Source: Haematomicrobium sanguinis DSM 21259
GTDB taxonomy: Bacteria; Actinomycetota; Actinomycetes; Actinomycetales; Micrococcaceae
Reading direction: 5' to 3'
DNA length: 64,000 bases
Assembly: GCF_000688395.1 (NCBI RefSeq)
Contig: NZ_JIAG01000003.1
Location: 1-64,000 of the forward strand
The position numbers were made by a program, and so were the translations under genes. The notes below the pieces were generated by a model that saw only the letters and a program-made list of their open reading frames with translations, was not told the origin of the DNA and made no database searches. Shown here one piece after another: positions 42,504-51,210 of this stretch (the stretch's first letter is position 1; the number at the start of each line of letters is the position of its first letter).

Positions 42504-42529
42504 ATTTGACCACACTTTGACCACATTCC
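42504..42529. promoter_or_regulatory. Probable arm-type integrase sites, right end
   Basis: AATTTGACCACACTTTGACCACATT holds two direct TTTGACCACA copies 11 bases apart about 85 bases inside attR, matching the pair at the left end. Confidence 0.55.
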
Positions 42530-42609
42530 GATTGAACTGGGATGAATTACCGTGATGTAGTTCGGCTTGTTTGCAGGATTGTAGCGGTTCGTAGAAGGCG
42601 TGAGAGGGT

Positions 42610-42630
42610 TTCGAGTCCCATCTGGGGCAC
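42610..42630. repeat. attR of the integrated element
   Basis: 21 bases identical to 36450-36470; host sequence resumes after it. The flanking base before the repeat differs (T for G), so the boundary is exact on that side. Confidence 0.88.
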
Positions 42631-42704
42631 TCCCTCATCTGTGCAACATTTTCAGCGGCAACGAGCCGGATTCCGGAGCGCTCCCTTCACATCTTTCATG
42701 AGGT

Positions 42705-42722
42705 ACGACGGCGTTGGTCGCC
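42705..42722 (+). repeat. Dispersed ACGACGGCG motif, intergenic
   Basis: ACGACGGCGTTGGTCGCC in host sequence between attR and the Bax inhibitor-1-like gene; not inside the element. Confidence 0.6.
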
Positions 42723-42853
42723 TAGGCCAGTTTGGGTCACCTGGTACGCGGGTCGCCAAGAGAATACCGAGCGCGTGTGGAACAAGCGTGGAGACACGTT
42801 CGTTGTGATTGGTAGGCTTAAATAACAGACTTAGAAACCTTTGGGAGGGTTCC

Positions 42854-43678
42854 ATGGCATTCGGCGGAAATCCGGTGTTCGGAAGTAAAAATACCAAGGC
42901 CCAATTCTCGGGCAATCCTGCCGGTGCGGCGACGCTGGGCGCCACCGACGCAATGAGCGCGCAACAGCTCCAGGACATCTACAACAGCCCCTCGGCAACC
43001 CCAGCCGAGACTAACCGGATGACCTATGACGACGTCATCATGAAGACCCTGCTCTCCATTGGCGTTGTTATTCTCGGTGCCTTGGTGCCGCTGTTCGTCG
43101 TGCCGCAGTACGCGGGCCCGCTCATGTGGATCGGCGTCCTCGGCGGGCTCGCCCTCGGACTGGTGAATTCTTTCAAGCGCGAGCCGGTCCCGGCGCTGAT
43201 CCTGGCGTACTCCTTCCTGGAGGGCCTGTTCTTGGGTGCGATCACCCTCGTGTTGGATACCCGCTTCCCGGGTGTGGGCATTCAGGCCGTTGTCGGCACG
43301 CTCTGCGTGTTCGTGGTGGCGCTTTTGCTCTTCCGCAGCGGCAAGGTTCGTGCCACTCCAAAGGCCATGAAGTTCTTCATGATCGCCGTCGCCGGTTACG
43401 CGCTCTTCTCTCTCGTGAACCTCTTCATGATGCTCTTTGGCGTTACCAACTCCATGTTCGGTATGCGCTCGGGCTGGATTGGCGTGGTTATCGGGCTTAT
43501 TGCTATTGGCTTGGCGGCCTTCAGCCTCATCGTGGACTTCACCATGATTGAAGCCGGCGTCAGGAACGGCGCCCCCGCCCGCTACTCGTGGACCGGCGCC
43601 TTTGGTCTCACCGTGACCTTGGTGTGGCTGTACGTGGAGATCCTGCGCCTACTCGCGATACTCCAAAGCAACGACTAG
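42854..43678 (+). CDS. Bax inhibitor-1/YccA family membrane protein
   Basis: 274 residues. A hydrophilic N-terminus (about 1-70) precedes seven hydrophobic helices. Family features: YSFLEGLFLGAITLVLD (normally SF.EGL..G), LFRSGKVRATPKAMKFFMIA and IVDFTMIEAGVRNGAPARYSWTGAFGL near the C-terminus, typical of the bacterial BAX inhibitor-1-like (Pfam 12811) proteins. Function probably concerns membrane ion leak; unproven. The start is ATG 42854 with GGGAGGG upstream. It converges on galK with overlapping 3' ends. Confidence 0.85.
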   Translation: MAFGGNPVFGSKNTKAQFSGNPAGAATLGATDAMSAQQLQDIYNSPSATPAETNRMTYDDVIMKTLLSIGVVILGALVPLFVVPQYAGPLMWIGVLGGLALGLVNSFKREPVPALILAYSFLEGLFLGAITLVLDTRFPGVGIQAVVGTLCVFVVALLLFRSGKVRATPKAMKFFMIAVAGYALFSLVNLFMMLFGVTNSMFGMRSGWIGVVIGLIAIGLAAFSLIVDFTMIEAGVRNGAPARYSWTGAFGLTVTLVWLYVEILRLLAILQSND

Positions 43679-44850
43679 TCGACCTTGCGGGCGCCCGATG
43701 CGGGCGTGACGCTAAAGAGACCCGGTTCGCCATAACCCGCAGCTTGGAAGGCTGCGAGGATGGCGGACCGGGTCTCTTCTTCTTTTACCGAGTCAATCAA
43801 CGCTATTGCCGAGCCGCCGAAGCCGCCGCCGGTCATGCGCGCACCGATGGCGCCGTGTGCTTGCGCGGTTTCCACGGCCAGGTCGAGTTCCGGCGCGGAA
43901 ATCTCGAAGTCGTCCCGCATGGATTCGTGGCTCGCGTCCAAGAGCGGGCCAATGGCGCGCGGGCCGTCCGCCTCAAGGGTCGCCACGGTGTCCAGCACCC
44001 GTTGGTTCTCAGTGACAACGTGCTTGACCCGCCGGTACGTCACCTCATCCAAAATCTCTTCAGCCCGGTCCAGATCGGGGATACCGAGGTCTCGCAGCGA
44101 CTCAACCCCCATGAGTCGAGCGCCCAGTTCGCAACTCGCGCGGCGCTCGGCATAGCCGCCGTCGGCGTGTGAGTGCGAGACGCGGGTATCAATCACCAGC
44201 AAGGTCAGGCCGTTCTGTGCCAATTCCAAGGGGACGAGTTCGTTCTCCAGGGAACGGCAATCCAAGAAAAGCGCCGCATTCTCGGCACCAAGGAGAGATG
44301 CGGCCTGATCCATAATGCCGGTCGGCGCACCGACCACCTCGTTCTCGGCGCGCTGAGCGAGTTTCGCGATGTCCAGCAAGTCTTGATTGGTGCGCTCGGC
44401 GAAGGCTCCGGTCAGATCCGCGATCGCAAGAGCGACGGCGCACTCGAGCGCCGCCGATGAGGAGAGTCCGGAACCGACTGGGACGGTGGACTCGATCATG
44501 ACATCCACGCCGGGAACATCGATGCCCGCCTCGCGCATGGCCCACAAGACACCCATGGGGTATCTCGCCCACTGTTGCTCCTTCCCAGCCAAACCCCCGG
44601 GATGAAAGCGAGTAACGTCGTCGACCATCACTTCTTGAATATCCCGGCCGCCAAAGGCGGACGCAAAGCGGGCCGCCCCATCTTCGCGGCGGCGCACCGC
44701 TACCTGGGTGGCCGCGTCGATGGCGAAGGGGAGCACAAAACCGAGGTTGTAGTCGGTGTGCTCGCCGATGAGGTTAACCCGGCCCGGGCCGGACCACACG
44801 CCCTCGGGTTCGGTGCGGTACCAGGCGCGGAAGGATTCGGCGGTGTTCAT
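43675..44850 (-). CDS. galK: Galactokinase
   Basis: 391 residues. It phosphorylates galactose to galactose-1-phosphate in the Leloir pathway. GHMP kinase motifs: GRVNLIGEHTDYNLGFVLP (galactokinase signature), VPVGSGLSSSAALECAVALA (ATP binding) and GARMTGGGFGGSAIALI near the C-terminus. The ATG (44850) directly follows the galT stop and AGGAGC lies upstream within galT. Last gene of the deoR-galT-galK operon; its 3' end overlaps the convergent Bax inhibitor gene by 4 bases. Confidence 0.95.
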   Translation of the reverse strand: MNTAESFRAWYRTEPEGVWSGPGRVNLIGEHTDYNLGFVLPFAIDAATQVAVRRREDGAARFASAFGGRDIQEVMVDDVTRFHPGGLAGKEQQWARYPMGVLWAMREAGIDVPGVDVMIESTVPVGSGLSSSAALECAVALAIADLTGAFAERTNQDLLDIAKLAQRAENEVVGAPTGIMDQAASLLGAENAALFLDCRSLENELVPLELAQNGLTLLVIDTRVSHSHADGGYAERRASCELGARLMGVESLRDLGIPDLDRAEEILDEVTYRRVKHVVTENQRVLDTVATLEADGPRAIGPLLDASHESMRDDFEISAPELDLAVETAQAHGAIGARMTGGGFGGSAIALIDSVKEEETRSAILAAFQAAGYGEPGLFSVTPASGARKVD

Positions 44851-45945
44851 TTAAGCTCCTAATGGTTTTTCGTCCAGGCGCAGCATCGCGGCGATGCGCT
44901 CGGGCAGCATGTCATTGATGAAGGCGCTCATGGCGGCCTCGGATCCGGCAAGGTACTTGAGTTTGTCGGCGGCGCGGCGCGGGGAAGTGACCTGCAGGTG
45001 GAAGGTCGAGGACTCTCGGTACCGCTCATCGAGCGGGGCCTGCATCCACGCGGCGATGTACGGGGTGGGGGAGTCGTAGAGCTGGTCGAAGCGGGCGAGG
45101 AGATCGCGGGTCATGAGTGCCAGCTCGGCGCGCTCGGCGTCGCTCAGGTCGGTGAAATCGCGGACGTGGCGGTGCGGCACGAGGTGTGCTTCCAGCGGCC
45201 AATGCGCGGCAAAGGGGACGTAGCTCGTGAAGTGTTCGCCGGTTTGAATGATGCGGGAGCCGTCCTCGCGCTCCTTCTTGAGGGTGTTGGCCAGGAGGGT
45301 TTCGGTGCCGCCGTTGTTCTGGAAAAATCGGAGCGATTCTTCGGCGAGGCGCTGGGCCCGAGCCGGAATATAGGAGTAGGCATAGATTTGGCCGTGCGGG
45401 TGTTGGAGGGTCACCCCAATATCCTTGCCGCGGTTTTCGAAGGGGAAGACCTGGCGGATGCCTTCCATCCCGGAGAGTTCGCGGGTGCGTTCGGTCCACG
45501 CATCAACGACGAGCTTGGCTTGATCATCGCTGAGCTCGCCGAATGAGCCCTCATGCTTCGGGGTGTAGGTGATGACCTCGCAACGCCCGTAAGCCGGGTA
45601 AATCTTGCCCCATTCGCCGCGCTCGGGAAGGACGCCAAGGTCCGGGCCAAGCGAGGGAAAACGGTTTTCAAAGACCGCAACCTCATACCGGTCAGGGATT
45701 TCGGAGTGCCGCTCCTCGGTGCTGGGGCAGAGTGGGCACTGGTCGGCCGGAGGCATGTAGGTTCGGGTCTGGCGATGCGCGGCAACGGCAACCCAGTCCC
45801 CGCCTTCCACGTCAAAGCGTGCCTGGCCCACCGGGGGCCGCGGGTCGAGCGGGCGGTGATCGTGGCGGCGCTCTGGTGGTGTCGTTTCGTCGAAGTAGAT
45901 GATCTCGCGGCCGTCGGCCAGGTGGTCACGGGTGATGACGGTCAT
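44851..45945 (-). CDS. galT: Galactose-1-phosphate uridylyltransferase
   Basis: 364 residues. It exchanges UMP between UDP-glucose and galactose-1-phosphate. Zinc ligands in CPLCPS, conserved [10 protein letters not shown], and the active-site HPHGQ in [27 protein letters not shown] is the second HIT-like half. ATG 45945 overlaps the regulator stop (ATGA); the frame extends upstream only through the regulator gene. galE is not in the window. Confidence 0.94.
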   Translation of the reverse strand: MTVITRDHLADGREIIYFDETTPPERRHDHRPLDPRPPVGQARFDVEGGDWVAVAAHRQTRTYMPPADQCPLCPSTEERHSEIPDRYEVAVFENRFPSLGPDLGVLPERGEWGKIYPAYGRCEVITYTPKHEGSFGELSDDQAKLVVDAWTERTRELSGMEGIRQVFPFENRGKDIGVTLQHPHGQIYAYSYIPARAQRLAEESLRFFQNNGGTETLLANTLKKEREDGSRIIQTGEHFTSYVPFAAHWPLEAHLVPHRHVRDFTDLSDAERAELALMTRDLLARFDQLYDSPTPYIAAWMQAPLDERYRESSTFHLQVTSPRRAADKLKYLAGSEAAMSAFINDMLPERIAAMLRLDEKPLGA

Positions 45946-46793
45946 GGGGTGCCTTTGGTGGGTGTGCTGGGTACATTTGCGGGGGTCTTTGCGTACACGA
46001 TGGTGTCGGGGCCGAGCTGACGTGCGGTGGCTTCGCTTTCCGGGGTGGAGGTGTCGGTGATGACGGTGGCGATCTCGTCCAGGTCCGCGATCTTGGCGAG
46101 CGCCCGGACAACGAATTTGTGCGAATCCGCGAGGACGATCACACGCTCGGCATGGGCGGCAAACATTTTGTTGGTCGCGGCCTCTTGCAGGTTGGGTGTG
46201 CTCAATCCCGCATCCGGATGGATGCCGTGCACGCCCATGAAACACAGGTCCAGGCTCAGGTTTGCGAGCGATTGTTCGGCGACCGGGCCCACGAGTGCTT
46301 CGGACGGGGTGAGTTCGCCCCCGGTCAGGATGAGAGTCACGGTGCTTTCGCCGGTGCCGCCTGCGGGATGGCGAGCCGGGTCGGTTGCCCCCAAGGCATA
46401 GAGGCGGGCGGCAAAGGGAAAGGAATTCGTCACCACGGTGAGTGGACCGCGCGCGGCGAGTCCCTCGGCTAGCTGGTAGGTGGTACTTCCGGCAGTGACG
46501 CCGATGGTCATTCCGGGGCGGACGAAGGTGAGCGCGTGAGCTGCGATCGCTTGCTTGGCTGCGAGGTGGGTTTCCACGTTGGCCTTGAAGCCCGGTTCAA
46601 AGGTGAGCCCGGTTTCCGGACTGACCGCGCCGCCATGGACCTTGCGGACGCGGCCGGTTTCGCTGAGCACATCGATGTCGCGGCGAATGGTCATCTCGGA
46701 CACGCCAAGCTCCTGTGCAAGATCATTGACCTTGGCGACGCCGCGGGCGGCCACGGATTTGGCGATAAGGCGCTGGCGTTCGGCGGCGAGCAT
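45942..46793 (-). CDS. DeoR-family transcriptional regulator of the gal operon
   Basis: 283 residues. DeoR HTH at about 1-55 (ERQRLIAKSVAARGVAKVNDLAQELG, then SEMTIRRDIDVL and KVHGGAV), followed by the phosphosugar-sensing ISOCOT-like domain (about 75-235) with TAGSTTYQLAEGL, LILTGGELTPSEALVGP and DLCFMGVHGIHPDAGLS. Such regulators are released by a sugar phosphate. Located first in the operon with galT and galK, so probably autoregulatory. The start is ATG 46793 with GAAAGG upstream. Direct repeats TCAAACA lie 29 bases upstream. Confidence 0.88.
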   Translation of the reverse strand: MLAAERQRLIAKSVAARGVAKVNDLAQELGVSEMTIRRDIDVLSETGRVRKVHGGAVSPETGLTFEPGFKANVETHLAAKQAIAAHALTFVRPGMTIGVTAGSTTYQLAEGLAARGPLTVVTNSFPFAARLYALGATDPARHPAGGTGESTVTLILTGGELTPSEALVGPVAEQSLANLSLDLCFMGVHGIHPDAGLSTPNLQEAATNKMFAAHAERVIVLADSHKFVVRALAKIADLDEIATVITDTSTPESEATARQLGPDTIVYAKTPANVPSTPTKGTP

Positions 46794-46821
46794 AATACCT
46801 TTCGGACAAGAAATGACGTTT

Positions 46822-46838
46822 TCAAACATTATCAAACA
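46822..46838. promoter_or_regulatory. TCAAACA direct repeat, candidate DeoR operator
   Basis: TCAAACATTATCAAACA: two TCAAACA units with period 10, about 30 bases upstream of the regulator start in the gap between the gal operon and galM. DeoR proteins often bind such tandem short repeats. Confidence 0.5.
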
Positions 46839-46981
46839 ATCGGGGTGCTTGGTAGCGTTTTGGCGGCAGGGGCCGGCGGCGGCCGGCGAGGGGCGCCGGC
46901 GGGCGTCGGTGGGTAGGTGTGGTGCGCGGTGGGAAGTCATCGGCTATCGGTGCGAAGTGGTCACTGAGTAACATCGACATC

Positions 46982-47947
46982 ATGAGTGAGCACGAGCAGC
47001 AAACCAGCGGACCAGACACCAGCAGCTCGGGTGTGCCCGATTCCGGCGCCGCCCCGGCAACCGGCGCCCAGTTTGAAATCATCCGCGGGCGCGCCCGGGT
47101 AGGAGTGTGTGCGCTGGCTGCGGGGTTGCGCTCTTTTCGAGTTGACGGGGTACCGGTCGTCACCGAGTACGCCGACGACTCGATTGCCCCGGGAGGGGCC
47201 GGAATTACGCTAGCGCCCTGGCCCAACCGCGTAGCCGGCGGAAAGTGGCGGTATCAGGGCAAAGAGATGCAACTGGACATCACCGAGCCCGCACTCGGCA
47301 ACGCTATCCACGGCTTGTTGCGCAATACCGGGTACACGCTGGCCGATCTTGGCCCCTTTCACGTCTCACTCACCGCGACAATTTACCCGCAACACGGATA
47401 CCCGTTCCACTTGGAGCACACGGTCACCTATCGGCTGCTGGAGGATGAATCGCTGCAGGTGACTCAAGCGTTGCGCAACCTGGGCCCCGCCGGTGCCGGC
47501 ACAGCGCCGGTTGCCCTCGGTGCACACCCTTACCTGTGCCTGGGGGACACCGCACCCGAGGATCTCACCTTGCGTTTTCAAGCCAGCGGAATGATAGAAA
47601 ACGACGCTCGAAACATTCCGGTGCGCACGGTTGACGCGGGACCCGAGATTGACATCAACGTGGGGATAGACAATCCCGACAATTGTTACGTGGGGGTAGG
47701 CGGGGATGCCGATCGCCACGAGTTGCGGCTGGAAAGCGCGGAGGGCCAACAGGTGACCCTGTGGGCGAATGCGCCACTCGATTACTTCCAAATTTATGTG
47801 AACAGTAGCTATCCCGGCCGCGGGCGGGCCATTGCGGTGGAGCCCATGAGCGCACCGGCGAATGCCTATAACTCGGGGGAGGGGCTCGCGTGGCTGGAAC
47901 CCGGGGGCACGTTCGCCGTGCACTGGGGAATCAGCACCGACATATAA
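46982..47947 (+). CDS. galM: Aldose 1-epimerase (galactose mutarotase)
   Basis: 321 residues. It interconverts alpha and beta galactose ahead of galactokinase. Family features: GAGITLAPWPNRVAGGKWRY, IHGLLRNTGY with the active-site His, VALGAHPYLCLG with the second His, and IAVEPMSAPANAYNSGEGLAWLEPG with the catalytic Glu. The first 28 residues are polar and variable. ATG 46982 lies 7 bases after TAACAT without Shine-Dalgarno, suggesting leaderless transcription. Divergent from the gal operon. Confidence 0.9.
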   Translation: MSEHEQQTSGPDTSSSGVPDSGAAPATGAQFEIIRGRARVGVCALAAGLRSFRVDGVPVVTEYADDSIAPGGAGITLAPWPNRVAGGKWRYQGKEMQLDITEPALGNAIHGLLRNTGYTLADLGPFHVSLTATIYPQHGYPFHLEHTVTYRLLEDESLQVTQALRNLGPAGAGTAPVALGAHPYLCLGDTAPEDLTLRFQASGMIENDARNIPVRTVDAGPEIDINVGIDNPDNCYVGVGGDADRHELRLESAEGQQVTLWANAPLDYFQIYVNSSYPGRGRAIAVEPMSAPANAYNSGEGLAWLEPGGTFAVHWGISTDI

Positions 47948-48020
47948 CTAATTTGGAATACTTAGATGACCGGTGACATATGGAACTATGGAACCAACGT
48001 TTTGAGCGGAAAGGACAGTC

Positions 48021-49259
48021 ATGAATCGGGACGGAGGCAAGGAAATCGCCGACAATCAAGCGTTGACGCGTGAAGAAGTGATTACCACCGTTCCGAACGG
48101 TATCCGCATTGCCGCCGCCTGGTCCTGGCGGGTTGGTGCCATCCTGGTTTTGGCCGGGATGCTGGTGTGGCTTTTTGCCCCGCTTCGCGTGCTCATCATC
48201 CCGCTCCTGATTGCCATCCTGCTCACTGCACTCTTGCTCCCTGCGAAGACATTCCTCATTCGGCATAAAATGCCCAACGGGCTGGCGACGGCCATCCTCA
48301 TCCTGGCCCTCATTGCCTTTGTCGGCGGCGCGCTCGCGCTGGTTGGCAGGCAACTCTACGTGGGTTTCCGCGAATTGTGGGACAAAGCGCTCGAGGGCCT
48401 GACGCAAATCCAACAGTGGCTGGAGTCCGGCCCGCTCCAACTGAGCGCCGATGAACTCGGCCGCATCATCGACAATGTTCAAGGCCAACTCGAAAGCAAT
48501 AGTTCCAGTATTGTCTCCGGGGCGCTCAACGTTGGTTCTACCGCGGGAGAAGTCGGCGCCGGACTGCTCCTAACCATTTTTGCCCTGATCTTCATCCTCC
48601 TGGAGGGGGAGAAGATTTGGAACTGGATCGTGAAACTGGCGCCGGTCCGGGCACGCACCGCCGTGGACGGAGCTGCCCGCAAGGGCTGGAAATCGCTGAC
48701 CACCTATGTGCGTGTGCAGGTCTTCGTGGCCGCGGTGGACGCCGTGGGTATTGCCGGTCTCGGCGCGCTGATCGGCGTGCCACTCGCACTCCCGCTGGGC
48801 GTCCTGATTTTTATCGGCTCCTTCATCCCGATCGTCGGTGCCCTCTTCACCGGCTTCATTGCCGTACTTTTGGCACTGGTCGCCAACGATTTCTGGAACG
48901 CCATCGCCATGCTCGCCATTGTGCTGGCCGTGCAACAGTTGGAGAGTCACGTCCTGCAACCGCTGGTGATGGGCAAGGCTGTGAACCTGCACCCCCTCGC
49001 CGTGGTGCTCGCCGTCAGCGGCGGCACCCTCGTCGCCGGCATCGCCGGCGCACTCTTTGCCGTCCCCTTGATGGCATTCCTCAACACGACCGTGCGCTAC
49101 TTGGGCCACAAGCCCTGGCGCACCGAAAGTTCAGCTGAACCGGACGATCTCCAGGACAGTGATACCGACACAACGCCCACGGGCGTGCACGATCGATCCG
49201 CAGAAAGTCCCCACAGTGGCACAGACAACTCCCATGAGCGTCCAGACCGTCAGTCTTAG
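48021..49259 (+). CDS. AI-2E family transporter
   Basis: 412 residues with seven or eight hydrophobic segments. Family features: helix pairs around 30-75, a soluble helical segment (about 105-165), FIPIVGALFTGFIAVLLALVA and QQLESHVLQPLVMGKAVNLHPLAVVLAVSGG, which is the strongly conserved AI-2E signature. Substrates of the family range from autoinducer-2 to Na+/H+ antiport; not determinable here. The C-terminal 50 residues are acidic and Ser/Thr-rich. ATG 48021 with AAAGGA upstream. Its end overlaps ilvA by 26 bases. Confidence 0.88.
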   Translation: MNRDGGKEIADNQALTREEVITTVPNGIRIAAAWSWRVGAILVLAGMLVWLFAPLRVLIIPLLIAILLTALLLPAKTFLIRHKMPNGLATAILILALIAFVGGALALVGRQLYVGFRELWDKALEGLTQIQQWLESGPLQLSADELGRIIDNVQGQLESNSSSIVSGALNVGSTAGEVGAGLLLTIFALIFILLEGEKIWNWIVKLAPVRARTAVDGAARKGWKSLTTYVRVQVFVAAVDAVGIAGLGALIGVPLALPLGVLIFIGSFIPIVGALFTGFIAVLLALVANDFWNAIAMLAIVLAVQQLESHVLQPLVMGKAVNLHPLAVVLAVSGGTLVAGIAGALFAVPLMAFLNTTVRYLGHKPWRTESSAEPDDLQDSDTDTTPTGVHDRSAESPHSGTDNSHERPDRQS

Positions 49260-50466
49260 TAAAATCCTGGATGCACAACAACTCCTGGACGGGGTCGTTG
49301 AACTCACCCCGGTAGAAACCTCCCGCGCCCTCGGCCGACAAATCGGCTCCGACGTGTACCTCAAATGCGAAAACCTGCAACGCGCCGGCTCCTTCAAGGT
49401 ACGCGGCGCCTACGTCCGCATGGCGGGTTTAACCGACGCCGAAAAGGCGAAGGGCGTCGTAGCCGCCTCGGCCGGAAACCACGCCCAAGGCGTCGCGGTG
49501 GCCGCGGCGAAGCTCGGCATTAAGGCCCGCATCTACATGCCCGTCGGCGTCGCCCTGCCCAAACTCGCAGCCACCCGCGGCCACGGCGCCGAAGTCATCC
49601 TGCACGGCAACAACGTCGATGAGGCGCTCGCCGAAGCCGAGCGGTTCGCCGAAGAGACCGGCGCCGTCTTCGTCCATCCCTTTGACAACGCGGACGTCAT
49701 TGCCGGTCAAGGCACCATTGGCCTGGAAATCCTCGATCAGATTCCGGACGTCGACACGATTGTCATGGGCGTCGGCGGCGGCGGTCTCCTCGCCGGGGTC
49801 GCCACCGCGGTCAAGGCCCGCGCCAAAGAACTCGGCCGCGACATTAAGATCATCGGCGTCCAAGCCGAAAACGCCGCCGCCTACCCGCCCTCGCTCGCCG
49901 CGGACGCGCTTGTCCCGCTGCAAAGGGTCACCACCATGGCGGACGGCATCGCGGTCGGCCGCCCCGGCCAACTCCCGTTCCAAATCATCCGCGAACTCGT
50001 CGATGACGTGGTCACCGTCAGCGAAAACTCGCTCGCCCAGGCTCTCGTGTTCCTCCTGGAACGCTCCAAAATGGTCGTGGAACCCGCCGGCGCGGTCGGC
50101 GTCGCGGCCCTCCTCGACGGCACCATCCAAAACTCGGGCACCACCGCGGTCATCCTCTCCGGCGGCAACATCGACCCGATGCTCATGCTCAAGGTCATCC
50201 AGCGCGGTCTCGCCGCCGCCGGACGTTACCTCGTGGTCCGCATGCTGCTCCGCGACCTCCCCGGTTCGCTCGCCACCATTTCCCGCATCATCGCCGAATC
50301 GGACGCGAACGTCACCGGCGTCGACCACACACGTGTGGGCGGATCAATCTCCATGGGGGACGTCGCCATCACGATCAACATGGAAACCAAGGGCCACGAG
50401 CACTGCGAACTCGTGCTCGGCAACCTGCGCGCCGAAGGCTTCCAACCGATCGTCATCGACGGATAG
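49234..50466 (+). CDS. ilvA: Threonine ammonia-lyase
   Basis: 410 residues. It is a PLP enzyme that deaminates threonine to 2-oxobutanoate, the first step to isoleucine. PLP lysine in ENLQRAGSFKVRGAYVRM; glycine-rich phosphate loop GVGGGGLLAGVATAV; serine-binding SAGNHAQGVA. A single ACT-like domain at the C-terminus (about 330-410, YLVVRMLLRDLPGSLATISR) marks the short type of about 400 residues. ATG 49234 is the first plausible start inside the overlap with the transporter gene; no strong Shine-Dalgarno, so translation may be coupled. Confidence 0.92.
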   Translation: MSVQTVSLSKILDAQQLLDGVVELTPVETSRALGRQIGSDVYLKCENLQRAGSFKVRGAYVRMAGLTDAEKAKGVVAASAGNHAQGVAVAAAKLGIKARIYMPVGVALPKLAATRGHGAEVILHGNNVDEALAEAERFAEETGAVFVHPFDNADVIAGQGTIGLEILDQIPDVDTIVMGVGGGGLLAGVATAVKARAKELGRDIKIIGVQAENAAAYPPSLAADALVPLQRVTTMADGIAVGRPGQLPFQIIRELVDDVVTVSENSLAQALVFLLERSKMVVEPAGAVGVAALLDGTIQNSGTTAVILSGGNIDPMLMLKVIQRGLAAAGRYLVVRMLLRDLPGSLATISRIIAESDANVTGVDHTRVGGSISMGDVAITINMETKGHEHCELVLGNLRAEGFQPIVIDG

Positions 50467-50475
50467 AGCACAACC

Positions 50476-51063
50476 ATGAGCACCCAGGACATCGAGAGAG
50501 CCCCGTGGTTCCGCGGGCGCGCGGCGCTTATCGGTTCCGGTGTCGCGGCGCTCGTGATGACCGTCCTGCTCCTGATAGACACCATCTGGCCGCGCTCGCT
50601 CTCGGCCCGCTTCGGCATCCTCCCGCGCAATGTGGACGGGCTCGACGGCATCCTCTTCGCCCCGCTGCTCCATGCCAACTTCTCGCACCTGATCTCCAAC
50701 GCCATCCCGCTTGCGGTGCTGTGTTTCCTGGTCGCCATGGAGGGCTGGCGTCAGCTCGTCACGGTCATCGCGTTCTCATGGCTCGGCTCCGGACTAGTCG
50801 TGTGGCTGGTCGGCGCAGGCAACACGATCGGCGCCTCCGGAGTCGTCTTCGGGCTCTTCGGCTACCTGCTCACCCGCGGCATCTACACGAAAAACTGGCG
50901 GCACTGGCTGCTCGCGGCCGTCCTCTTCCTCATTTACGGCTCCATCCTCTGGGGCCTCACACCGCTCGCCGGCCCGGGCATCTCCTGGCAGGGCCACGCC
51001 GCGGGCTTCGCGTCGGGCGTCCTCGCCGCGCTCTTCCTCAGCCGCCGCCGCGCCTCCCGGTGA
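50476..51063 (+). CDS. Rhomboid-family intramembrane serine protease
   Basis: 195 residues with six hydrophobic helices. Rhomboid motifs: LLHANFSHLISNAIPLAVL (conserved H and N of helix 2), the catalytic Ser in GASGVVFGLFGYLL and the catalytic His in WQGHAAGFASGVLAALFL. It cleaves transmembrane substrates within the bilayer; substrates unknown. ATG 50476, ten bases after ilvA, so probably cotranscribed. A perfect palindrome follows at 51153. Confidence 0.88.
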   Translation: MSTQDIERAPWFRGRAALIGSGVAALVMTVLLLIDTIWPRSLSARFGILPRNVDGLDGILFAPLLHANFSHLISNAIPLAVLCFLVAMEGWRQLVTVIAFSWLGSGLVVWLVGAGNTIGASGVVFGLFGYLLTRGIYTKNWRHWLLAAVLFLIYGSILWGLTPLAGPGISWQGHAAGFASGVLAALFLSRRRASR

Positions 51064-51113
51064 CCGCGATCGAGGCGTGGTGGTCACCCATGCGCGCGGG
51101 TGACCGCGATCGC
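51060..51113 (+). repeat. Direct repeat GGTGACCGCGATCG after the rhomboid gene
   Basis: GGTGACCGCGATCG occurs at 51059-51072 (over the stop codon) and 51100-51113, with GTGGTCACC between. The two copies may form alternative structures; function unknown. Confidence 0.45.
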
Positions 51114-51152
51114 GCAAGTACAGTCACCCTGACGCCCACGCAACCACAAAGA

Positions 51153-51190
51153 ACGACGGCGATGCCCACCTAGGTGGGCATCGCCGTCGT
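51153..51190. terminator. Perfect 38-bp palindrome made of two dispersed motifs
   Basis: ACGACGGCGATGCCCACC (51153-51170) faces its exact complement (51173-51190) around TA, with no unpaired base. It lies between the rhomboid gene (plus) and greA (minus), so it can serve as a bidirectional terminator, but each arm is also a full copy of the motif found across the window. Confidence 0.7.
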
Positions 51191-51210
51191 ACATTGGGGT
51201 ACTTGGTGAG

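Larger units (their letters stand above)
42217..42609. other. Non-coding right end of the element
   Basis: About 390 bases with no convincing gene. It contains a direct repeat TGTTGTGTTGATTGTA (42270-42285 and 42450-42465) and tandem TTTGACCACA sites near the attachment site. The intervening minus-strand frame (42322-42513) shows nothing recognisable. Confidence 0.55.
36450..42630. mobile_element. 6.2-kb integrated element in a tRNA 3' end (satellite-like)
   Basis: It is bounded by identical 21-bp sequences: attL 36450-36470 in the tRNA T-arm and acceptor stem, attR 42610-42630. It contains a tyrosine integrase next to attL, an XRE repressor divergent from an excisionase-like gene, small ORFs, a DUF3631 putative replication ATPase with internal octamer repeats, and a serine recombinase. 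Base composition is visibly less GC-rich than the flanks. There is no portal, capsid, terminase, relaxase or conjugation gene, so it may be a phage satellite or a minimal integrative element relying on a helper. Confidence 0.88.

Noticed and set aside
42322-42513. Minus-strand frame in the element's right end as a transposase remnant
   Set aside because: No transposase motif could be recognised; it starts and ends in non-coding repeats.
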